NCBI GenBank assembly: GCA_041623475.1
Contig: JBFJWU010000142.1
Span: forward strand, 1 to 8,010
Reading direction: 5' to 3'
Length of the DNA: 8,010 nucleotides
DNA from: JBFJWU01 sp041623475 [NCBI: bacterium]
GTDB lineage: Bacteria > J088
Shown piece by piece: positions 1 to 5,969 of the stretch. A program made the translations under genes and the position numbers. The notes under the pieces are model-generated. The model did no database searches and was not told the DNA's origin. It saw nothing but the letters and a program-made list of their open reading frames with translations. Positions within the stretch are counted from its first letter, which is position 1, and the number at the start of each line of letters is the position of its first letter.

Positions 1-355
1 GGCCGCCCAGGGCAATAATCGTCACACCGCTGGCACCGGTCAGGGCAGTAAAGACGGCGCAGACCACCAGACTGACAATCGCCAGCCCGCCGGGCATCCA
101 GCCAAACATGGACTGGGCGACGTCGACCAGACGTTCAGGGGTCTTGCTTTCGGCCATCAGGAATCCCGCCAGCGTGAACAACGGCAGGGCCGACAGGGCC
201 GGAGCCTGGGCCAGGCGGGTAATTTCACCGACGATGATGGCAATTTCCTGACCCGAGAAATAGAATCCCGACAATCCACCGATACCGATCAGGACAAACA
301 GTGGTGTGCCCAGCAGCGCCAGGACCGTTGAAGCCAGTACAATCAGCGCGGTCAT
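1..355 (-). CDS. dctM: TRAP transporter large permease subunit, DctM-like (N-terminal 118 residues only)
   Basis: This is the start of the large, multi-spanning TRAP permease that carries the solute across the inner membrane using an ion gradient. The gene reads right to left and leaves the window at base 1, so only about a quarter to a third of the expected 420-460 residues is present. The visible part has a hydrophobic first helix (about residues 3-27), a second hydrophobic stretch at 50-67 (ending LPLFTLAGFLMAES), and a third from about 87 containing FTALTGASGVTIIALGG, which matches the conserved DctM family block. The ATG at 355-353 shares four bases (ATGA) with the dctQ stop codon, and AGGAG at 363-367 lies 7 bases upstream, so the start is well supported and translation is probably coupled to dctQ. 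Family assignment is firm; the substrate cannot be read from this part. Confidence 0.93.
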   Translation of the reverse strand, partial: MTALIVLASTVLALLGTPLFVLIGIGGLSGFYFSGQEIAIIVGEITRLAQAPALSALPLFTLAGFLMAESKTPERLVDVAQSMFGWMPGGLAIVSLVVCAVFTALTGASGVTIIALGG

Positions 356-918
356 GCTTCTGCTCCTGCTTCGTCGGTCATGATTTCGTCAAATTCTTTT
401 TTGTCGATCAGTGGTGACTTGCTGGCATCGTGTTCGTCGTGTGGATCAAATTCGGCCCCGAATATTGCATCTGCCAGAAAGCGAATGCCGATCCACGCAA
501 ACGCCACGCAGATTGGCCAGGTCAGGGTGCCAACGGTCACGCCCAGGGTGGCGGTGTTTTCTTCGCCGACAAAACCGATGTAGTCGACGATCGCCTTGAC
601 AAAGACAAATGCGGTAGCGGCTGCCAGCAGGTCGACCGCACGGCGGATCCAACTACGAGGCTGGGCGGGGATGAGTTGGGCAAATGCGTCGATGGCAATG
701 TGCTTGTGATGTCTGGTTGCGGGACCGGCGCCCCAGATCCCCAGCCACAGGACCAGATAACGGACCAGTTCGTCCGCCCAGATCCAGCCACCGCCAAACC
801 AGCGGGCAACGACCTGGAAAAAGGCGATGCCGACCGTCAGTGACAACAGCGAGAGGACCGCGATGGTCTCTACCCACGACATCACTCGGTCGAGATGTTT
901 CCAAATGGTTTTCAGCAT
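352..918 (-). CDS. dctQ: TRAP transporter small permease subunit, DctQ-like
   Basis: This is the small integral membrane subunit that pairs with DctM in the inner membrane. It has 188 residues and four predicted helices at about 17-38, 50-66, 92-113 and 130-152. The segment from W47 through D77 (WADELVRYLVLW, then GAGPATRHHKHIAID) is the family signature: an aromatic-acidic entry into helix 2, then a basic loop with a conserved histidine. The tail from about residue 155 to 188 is hydrophilic and strongly acidic (FDPHDEHD, DKKEFDEIMTDEAG), longer than the short tails usual in the family, and should be cytoplasmic. The ATG at 918-916 has no strong ribosome-binding site; a GGG lies about 9 bases upstream within a possible small hairpin. 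It follows the TatT gene after 41 bp and overlaps dctM by 4 bp, so it belongs to the same operon. Confidence 0.93.
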   Translation of the reverse strand: MLKTIWKHLDRVMSWVETIAVLSLLSLTVGIAFFQVVARWFGGGWIWADELVRYLVLWLGIWGAGPATRHHKHIAIDAFAQLIPAQPRSWIRRAVDLLAAATAFVFVKAIVDYIGFVGEENTATLGVTVGTLTWPICVAFAWIGIRFLADAIFGAEFDPHDEHDASKSPLIDKKEFDEIMTDEAGAEA

Positions 919-919
919 T

Positions 920-938
920 GATTTTGCCCGATCAAATC
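920..938 (-). promoter_or_regulatory. Possible small hairpin masking the dctQ ribosome-binding site
   Basis: In the 41-bp gap between the TatT gene and dctQ, the transcript reads GATTTG, loop ATCGGG, CAAAATC, ending one base before the dctQ ATG. The arms pair over six bases with one bulged A. The GGG that would serve as the weak Shine-Dalgarno core lies in the loop. The stem is AT-rich and weak, so it could tune translation of the membrane subunits relative to the abundant periplasmic components, or mean nothing. No promoter is evident in the gap. Confidence 0.25.
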
Positions 939-959
939 CCGATTAGTATGCAACTGCAA

Positions 960-1856
960 TTAAAATATCTGGTCTTTTTTGGCTTTCAGGATCGACGCTT
1001 TCTTTTTAGCCATCGAGTTGACAAGCGCCAGTTCCGGAAATGAATCTGAGTCAAAGTTTTCGATGTAGGCAATCATTTCGTCAAAGATCTCTTCGCCAGT
1101 TTTGCCGCTGACCGGGTCTTCCAGGTCTTTAAGCATCCCGGCGTAGGCCTTGGCCATGTAGAAGTGAACGAGCAGCATCTTCTCGTCGCTGGCTGCGAAC
1201 GCCTCTTCAAAGTACTTGCGACCCTTTTCCAGTCCGCCCCCTGCGATTGCCGGGATCATCGTGTAGTAGCTGCCAAAAAACAGCTCGGCGCTGCCGTAGA
1301 AGTATCCCGGAGACATGTCCTTGACTTTGCCCATCGCGGCGACAATTGCTGGTACGGCGAACAGGGCACGGGGGTTGGTCATGTTGACGTTCAGCCAGTT
1401 GCCCCAGCAGTTGCCCAGCGTGAACAACGCGTGGATGATCAGTTCGTCGTCGTCGGTAATGGCGTTGATGCCGTCCTGGATTGTTCCGCCTGCCTCAACG
1501 GTCTTGCGGTATTCCTTGCTGAGGCCGCTTAGCGCCAGTAACGCCAGCTCTTTGCCTTCCATGTAGTACTTGCTGGCCAATTTCGGATTTTCGTCTTCGA
1601 CCCATCCCAGGGCATATCCGCACTTGCTTTCTGCAATCAGCATGGCCAGCTCTTCGTTCTTGGGAGCCAGCAGGTGCATCCCTTCCAGCTGCAACAGGGA
1701 TGCGGGCATCGCCGCGCCCATAAAGTCCAGGTCGGTTTTTTCGAAGCCGACTGAAGCCAGATCCTTCATCGTCGGCACCATCATGCCGATGATCATCGAC
1801 GTACATCCGGTCGATGCCAGCGACGTTGCTGCAATGATTGCGGCCAGCTTTTTCAT
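960..1856 (-). CDS. TRAP transporter TatT-component family protein (periplasmic TPR-like accessory subunit, probable lipoprotein)
   Basis: The 298-residue product resembles TatT (T-component) proteins, known from Treponema pallidum Tp0956: helical TPR-like proteins that form trimers with a central pore and bind the TRAP receptor made by the neighbouring gene. Visible signs are a start MKKLAAIIAATSLASTGC giving a short lipoprotein-type signal with Cys18 as candidate lipid site, followed by helix-rich repeats. Recognisable blocks are FTLGNCWGNWLNVN (about 145-158), YFYGSAELFFGSYY (185-198) and AGGGLEKGRKYFEEAF (205-220), the Gly-rich turn into an amphipathic helix typical of the family. The lipobox has Ser rather than Leu/Val/Ile at -3, so lipidation is likely but not certain. 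The ATG at 1856-1854 directly abuts the receptor stop codon, with AAGGG at 1864-1868 and a 7-base spacer, supporting this start and tight coupling. The position between receptor and membrane subunits fits the role. Confidence 0.88.
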   Translation of the reverse strand: MKKLAAIIAATSLASTGCTSMIIGMMVPTMKDLASVGFEKTDLDFMGAAMPASLLQLEGMHLLAPKNEELAMLIAESKCGYALGWVEDENPKLASKYYMEGKELALLALSGLSKEYRKTVEAGGTIQDGINAITDDDELIIHALFTLGNCWGNWLNVNMTNPRALFAVPAIVAAMGKVKDMSPGYFYGSAELFFGSYYTMIPAIAGGGLEKGRKYFEEAFAASDEKMLLVHFYMAKAYAGMLKDLEDPVSGKTGEEIFDEMIAYIENFDSDSFPELALVNSMAKKKASILKAKKDQIF

Positions 1857-2885
1857 TTAGTTACCCTTCCCGGTACGGTAGTCCGCCAGGTGCCCGATGA
1901 CCTGGTCAAGAATTTCTTTTGAAAAATATTTTTCTGCCGCGCCGTCCCAGACAACGCGGGTTTTGGTCTTCATCTTTTCAAGTTCGGATTCAGGCCAGTT
2001 GACTTCCTGGATACCGAATTCCTTGAGCGCCGCTATCGTTTCCTGCTCGTCCTTGCGGGTCTGCAACGTGAACGGGCGGACCCATGTCTCGGCAGCATCG
2101 TTGAGGACGGCTACGAACTTGTCCCGCTTGGCAGCCGGCATCTTGTCAAGGACTTTTGCCGATGCGACCAGCCCGCCGGTCTCGTAACGGATCCGGATCG
2201 GATAGTAGTACTTGAACAGTGTATGCCACTGGAATGCGACAACTGGAACGGGAGCGACAAACGCCGTATCCAGCAGGCCGGTCTGCAGGCTGGTCAGGAC
2301 CTCGGGTGCGCCGACCGGATGACCGGTAATGCCCAAGGCTTCTTTTTCAGGGATGTCCATCGGGTTGGCGTTCCACGTCCAGACCCGCTGGTTGGCAATG
2401 TCGTCTGCCGATTCGATCCGGTTCTTACTGTAGAGATCAAAAAAACCGGCATCGCTGATTCCGAACAGGATGTAACCGCGCTCGCGGGCTTTGGCCTGGA
2501 AAACCGGCAACATCTTCTTGAAAACGTAGTCCACCTCGTCATAGTTCTTGAACATGAACGGCATGGACATCACCATGATTTCCGGAACCAGCATGGACAG
2601 CCCGGTCACACTGACCCCGACAAACTGAATCTGACCGAACTTGAGCTTGCGGACCATATCCGGTTCATCGCCCATTACGCCACCGGAATAGACGACAAAG
2701 TCGACAGGAACCGGGGAGTTGCCTTCGATGTGTCCGAGGACGTCGTACATGTTGTCCATCCAGGACGTGCCATCCGGCGCCAGGGTCGCGATCTTGAATT
2801 TAATCGGTTCGTCGGCGGCGTTGGCGACCGGCGAAACCCCGACCATCAGCAGGGCCAGAACAGACAGTAGTTTCCGATGGCGCAT
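1857..2885 (-). CDS. dctP: TRAP transporter periplasmic solute receptor, DctP family (TatP(T)-type)
   Basis: This is the periplasmic binding protein that captures the solute and delivers it to DctQM. It has 342 residues, usual for the family. A Sec signal peptide occupies residues 1-23 (RHRK, hydrophobic core, then ANA before A24-D25). ATLAPDGTSW at 33-42 is the classic DctP first-strand motif, and DTAFVAPVPVVAFQW (206-220) matches the second-lobe region. Arg167 in QRVWTWNANPMD falls where canonical DctP proteins carry the carboxylate-clamping arginine, but the usual proline-glycine context is replaced by aromatic residues. Its partner directly downstream is a TatT protein, which places it in the TatP(T) class, where a hydrophobic ligand has been proposed. 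The ATG at 2885-2883 has TGGAG at 2896-2900 with a 10-base spacer. It is the first gene of the operon and has its own promoter. Ligand unknown. Confidence 0.93.
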   Translation of the reverse strand: MRHRKLLSVLALLMVGVSPVANAADEPIKFKIATLAPDGTSWMDNMYDVLGHIEGNSPVPVDFVVYSGGVMGDEPDMVRKLKFGQIQFVGVSVTGLSMLVPEIMVMSMPFMFKNYDEVDYVFKKMLPVFQAKARERGYILFGISDAGFFDLYSKNRIESADDIANQRVWTWNANPMDIPEKEALGITGHPVGAPEVLTSLQTGLLDTAFVAPVPVVAFQWHTLFKYYYPIRIRYETGGLVASAKVLDKMPAAKRDKFVAVLNDAAETWVRPFTLQTRKDEQETIAALKEFGIQEVNWPESELEKMKTKTRVVWDGAAEKYFSKEILDQVIGHLADYRTGKGN

Positions 2886-2908
2886 CGTTTGCGGGCTCCA
2901 GACAAAGT

Positions 2909-3014
2909 ACGGTTGAAATTAGTCGGGATCAACAGGGAAAAACCGTTCTACTCTAGCAACAAGCGGAATGTACCGTCAAATCACCTGCGTCTAAAGCAGC
3001 TGTGTATCGACGGT
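2909..3014. promoter_or_regulatory. Cluster of four ACCGT/ACGGT half-sites around the TRAP promoter (candidate operator)
   Basis: Four copies of the same 5-base core occur in 106 bp: ACGGT at 2909-2913, ACCGT at 2942-2946, ACCGT at 2972-2976 and ACGGT at 3010-3014. They form two nested inverted pairs: ACGGTT (2909-2914) with AACCGT (2941-2946), and TACCGTC (2971-2977) with GACGGTA (3009-3015). One copy overlaps the predicted transcription start and another overlaps the -35 box, as expected for a regulator acting on this promoter. The core is short and occurs elsewhere in the window, so chance is possible. No regulator gene is in view. Confidence 0.28.
2950..2979 (-). promoter_or_regulatory. 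Sigma70-like promoter of the TRAP operon
   Basis: On the minus strand, TTGACG (2979-2974, five of six to the -35 consensus) is followed after 18 bases by TAGAGT (2955-2950, four of six to the -10 consensus). Transcription would start near 2943, leaving a leader of about 57 nt before the dctP ATG. It is the best promoter-like match I found in the 175-bp gap between trkH and dctP. The call is by eye only. Confidence 0.5.
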
Positions 3015-3060
3015 AGAATGCCTGTTCCGGGCGCCTTGTTTTACGCAGTCAAACGCCGTC

Positions 3061-4500
3061 CTATTTTCGCCAGAACGACGGGAAAAAGAGGACCAGCACG
3101 GTGAACAGCTCCAACCTGCCGAGGACCATGCACCACGCCAGCACCAGTTTGGTAACGGTACCAAGATGGGCGTAGTTTTCGGTTGGGCCAACCGAGCCTA
3201 AACCGGGGCCAATATTGCTGAGTGCCGAAATCGCAGCGGATGCGCCGGTCAGCAGGTCGGTCCCGTCCGCAGCCATGACAGCGGTTGCCAGGAAGGCCGT
3301 GAAAAAATAGAGCGCGCCGAACCCGAGAATGGACTGGATGACATCGTTGTTGACCGCCTTGCCGCTGAGTTTGAGAATGCGGATTCCGCGTGGATGGATC
3401 AGGCGAAACACCTGGTGCCCTGCGTGTTTGACCAACAGCAGGACCCGGGCGACTTTCATCCCGCCGCCAGTGCTGCCAGCCATCCCACCGACCAGCATCA
3501 GCCCCATGATCACGGCCTGGACAAACAATGGCCATTGTTCATAGTCAGCGGTCCCGAAGCCGGTCGATGTTGATATCGACACAACCTGGAACGCCGTGTG
3601 CTGAAATGCCAGGAGCGGACTGTCGTAGTCGGGCAGCAGGCAGGCCGTAATGACGACGATCGCGGTCAGGTTGATGCCGACGTACACCCGAAATTCTTCG
3701 CTGCGCGTCAATGACCGGAATTTGCCGCGAAACAGCAGGTAGTGCAGTGAAAAGTTGGTTCCGGCAAGGAACATGAACAACGTAATAACCCAATGGGTCC
3801 AGGGCGACTGCCATCCACCGACGCTCTGGTCGCTGGTCGAAAAGCCACCTGTAGCCATGGTTGTCAATCCGTGACAGAGGGCCTCGAACCAATTCATTTC
3901 ACCGACCGCCAGCAGGATAACCAGGGCGGCGGTCAGGGCAAAGTAGACCTCCCACAACAGTTTGGCGGTGTCCTGGATCCTGGGTGTCAGGCGATCCTGG
4001 GTTGGACCGGGAACTTCGGCGCGGAACAGCTGCATTCCGCCGACGCCCAGCATCGGCAGGATCGCGAGCGTCAGGACGATAATTCCCATGCCGCCCAGCC
4101 ATTGGGTCAGTGATCTCCAGAACAGCATGCTGGGCGTCAGGCGACTGATTTCCGGCAGGATTGTTGCACCTGTGGTCGTAAATCCAGAGACAGATTCAAA
4201 CAGCGCATCGACAGCAGTCGGAATCTGGCCACTGATGATATAGGGCAGGGCGCCGAACAAACCGAATGCCATCCAGCCGAACGATACAATGGCGAACCCT
4301 TCGCGCAGACCGATCTCGTCCCGGGTCTTCAGTCCAAAATACAACGCGCCGCCGACGATGCCTGCCAGCGACGACGACAGCAGGAATGTGACTGCTGATC
4401 CGTCGCCAAAATACAGCGAGAAAGCGACTGGCAGCAGCAGTGCTACTGCCAGTGACAGCAGCAGTCCGCCGAGGACATGCAGGGTCAGCCTGGGGTTCAT
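3061..4500 (-). CDS. trkH: K+ uptake system membrane subunit TrkH
   Basis: This is the K+-conducting inner-membrane subunit of the Trk system, built from four pore-forming repeats. It has 479 residues, the normal TrkH length. All four selectivity-filter segments are visible with the key glycines: SGFTTTGAT (105-113), TTMATGGFS (213-221), SISTSTGFG (308-316) and SALSNIGPGLG (425-435). AGSTGGGMKVARV (341-353) is the Gly-rich loop under the pore in the third repeat, and GRLE (461-464) is the conserved C-terminal motif. The ATG at 4500-4498 shares ATGA with the trkA stop. A GAGGA lies about 15 bases upstream, too far to be a good ribosome-binding site, so translation probably depends on coupling to trkA. 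No clear Rho-independent terminator follows the TAG at 3063-3061, so some readthrough into the TRAP operon is possible. Nothing suggests loss of function. Confidence 0.97.
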   Translation of the reverse strand: MNPRLTLHVLGGLLLSLAVALLLPVAFSLYFGDGSAVTFLLSSSLAGIVGGALYFGLKTRDEIGLREGFAIVSFGWMAFGLFGALPYIISGQIPTAVDALFESVSGFTTTGATILPEISRLTPSMLFWRSLTQWLGGMGIIVLTLAILPMLGVGGMQLFRAEVPGPTQDRLTPRIQDTAKLLWEVYFALTAALVILLAVGEMNWFEALCHGLTTMATGGFSTSDQSVGGWQSPWTHWVITLFMFLAGTNFSLHYLLFRGKFRSLTRSEEFRVYVGINLTAIVVITACLLPDYDSPLLAFQHTAFQVVSISTSTGFGTADYEQWPLFVQAVIMGLMLVGGMAGSTGGGMKVARVLLLVKHAGHQVFRLIHPRGIRILKLSGKAVNNDVIQSILGFGALYFFTAFLATAVMAADGTDLLTGASAAISALSNIGPGLGSVGPTENYAHLGTVTKLVLAWCMVLGRLELFTVLVLFFPSFWRK

Positions 4501-5846
4501 TTGGCGGCGAAAAAGTCCTCGACCATTGCAATCGCATCCGGTAACGCAAAAACAATGACGTGGTCATCCGTGCAAATCATGTCGTCACCACCGGGAATGA
4601 TGACCTGTTCGCCCCGGACAATGGCGCCGATATTTGAACCAACAGGGACTTTCAGTGCACCCAGTGTTTTGCCCGCAATAGGCGCGGAATCGCTGACGTT
4701 GAATTCGAGTACTTCGGCATTGCACTGCTCGACCATCGCCATGGACAGGACATCGCCGCGACGGACGTGCTGCAGGATTGCACTTGCGGTTGCCATTCTG
4801 GGGCTGATGCAGGCATCGATTCCCAGGTTGGGTGCCAGGGCAACAAATTCCTGATGGTCAACCAGGGCGATGGCCCGGTGCGCGCCGTACCGTTTTGCCA
4901 GGATCCCGCACAGGATATTGGCCTGGTCGTCCTGGGTAACGGCAATGAAGGCCCCGGCTTTTTCAATGCCTTCGTTTCGCAGCGTTTCAACATCGGTGCC
5001 GTCGGTTTGCAGGACCAGTACGTTGTCCATCTCGCGAGCAAGCGCTTCGGTGTTCTTCGGATTTCGGTCGATGACCTTGACCTTGTATCCGCCTGCTGAC
5101 AATCGGCGGGCCAGGCGGGTGCCAACGTCTCCGGCACCAAGGATAAAGATGTCGCGCGCTTCATCCTTGGCGAATCCAAACAGGTACTGTATCGCCGGCA
5201 GGTCCTTCTTGTGGCAGACGAAATAAACAATGTCGCCTACCTGGATGACATCGTCTCCGCGTGGAATCAGGGTCTGGTCTGCGCGAGCGATGGCAGTGAC
5301 GACCAGCTTGTAGATTCCGCGCAGGGCACCAAGGTCGCGCATCGATACATCGGCCAGTTCGCTGCCGGCCGTAATCGGGTAGCCCAGGAAGACGACTCGT
5401 CCATCGGCAAACTCGCCGACATCAGTTGCTCCGGTATGGCTGACAATGTTGACAATTTCATCGGCGACAACGGATTCCGGATTGATCACCAGGTCGATGC
5501 CCAGTTTTGACGCGCTGAAACGGCCGCCGGCCTCGATAAAATGGCCGCTTTTGACCCTGGCGATTTTGCGGTGCACGTTGTATTCGTTGGCGACGATACA
5601 GGCCACCAGGTTGACTTCATCCTTGTCCGTGACGGCGATAAAGAGATCGGCATCGCGGATTCCTGCTTCCTCCAGGACCTCTTCGTTGGCGCCGTTACCG
5701 TGCAGAACCAGGGCATTGACCCGGTCGGCCAGCATTTCCTGGACGGAACCGTCAGATTCGATCAGGACAACATCGTGTCCCTCGCGCGATAGTCGGTCAG
5801 CAGTATTGAATCCAACCTGCCCTGCACCGACGATGATCACTTTCAT
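4497..5846 (-). CDS. trkA: Trk system K+ transport regulator TrkA (NAD-binding, two RCK domains)
   Basis: This cytoplasmic protein forms the nucleotide-gated ring beneath TrkH and controls K+ flux in response to NAD(H) or ATP/ADP. Its 449 residues match the usual double-RCK form. The first Rossmann domain begins MKVIIVGAGQVG with the Gly motif at residues 7-12 and an acidic residue at the second strand (Glu30). The first RCK-C domain covers about 140-222. The second Rossmann domain has GAGDVG at 237-242 with Asp260 in the matching place. The second RCK-C covers about 365-445. The ATG at 5846-5844 has AAGG at 5855-5858 with an 8-base spacer. It is the first gene of a trkA-trkH unit and is divergent from the oxidoreductase gene. 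The assignment is firm. Confidence 0.97.
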   Translation of the reverse strand: MKVIIVGAGQVGFNTADRLSREGHDVVLIESDGSVQEMLADRVNALVLHGNGANEEVLEEAGIRDADLFIAVTDKDEVNLVACIVANEYNVHRKIARVKSGHFIEAGGRFSASKLGIDLVINPESVVADEIVNIVSHTGATDVGEFADGRVVFLGYPITAGSELADVSMRDLGALRGIYKLVVTAIARADQTLIPRGDDVIQVGDIVYFVCHKKDLPAIQYLFGFAKDEARDIFILGAGDVGTRLARRLSAGGYKVKVIDRNPKNTEALAREMDNVLVLQTDGTDVETLRNEGIEKAGAFIAVTQDDQANILCGILAKRYGAHRAIALVDHQEFVALAPNLGIDACISPRMATASAILQHVRRGDVLSMAMVEQCNAEVLEFNVSDSAPIAGKTLGALKVPVGSNIGAIVRGEQVIIPGGDDMICTDDHVIVFALPDAIAMVEDFFAAK

Positions 5847-5915
5847 GGATTATGCCTTTTCAGGGTGGCCTCGGAGCGCAGGGGTCAATCGCGTGGCACC
5901 TTGGTCGATGCCTTG

Positions 5916-5945
5916 ATTTTATGCCCGCACACACGTCCAATGCAA
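5916..5945 (-). promoter_or_regulatory. Candidate trkA promoter in the divergent intergenic region
   Basis: The 123-bp gap between trkA and the oxidoreductase gene must hold two divergent promoters. On the minus strand, TAAAAT (5921-5916, five of six to the -10 consensus) lies 18 bases after a poor -35 match, TTGCAT (5945-5940). On the plus strand the best I can offer is TTGATT, 17 bases, TCCAAT at about 5913-5941, four of six for each box. Neither is strong; the two would overlap and could interfere with each other. Confidence 0.28.
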
Positions 5946-5969
5946 TGCGTGTTGCCCGGATAAGATGAC

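Noticed and set aside
2223-2870. A 215-codon open frame on the plus strand opposite dctP
   Set aside because: It is antisense to a confidently identified receptor gene; the product is low in hydrophobic core and has no motif or convincing ribosome-binding site.
3025-3060. Possible terminator after trkH around the GGCGCC palindrome
   Set aside because: There is no extended stem and no T run on the minus strand after it.
4427-4466. Inverted repeat ACTGGCAG / CTGCCAGT and repeated GCAGCAGCAGT near the start of trkH
   Set aside because: It encodes the Leu/Ala-rich first membrane helix of TrkH, where repeated CTG and GCA/GCT codons create such repeats by themselves.
5895-5920. TGGCAC followed by TTGG, resembling a sigma54 promoter upstream of the oxidoreductase
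   Set aside because: The essential GC of the -12 element is not at the required distance from the -24 GG.
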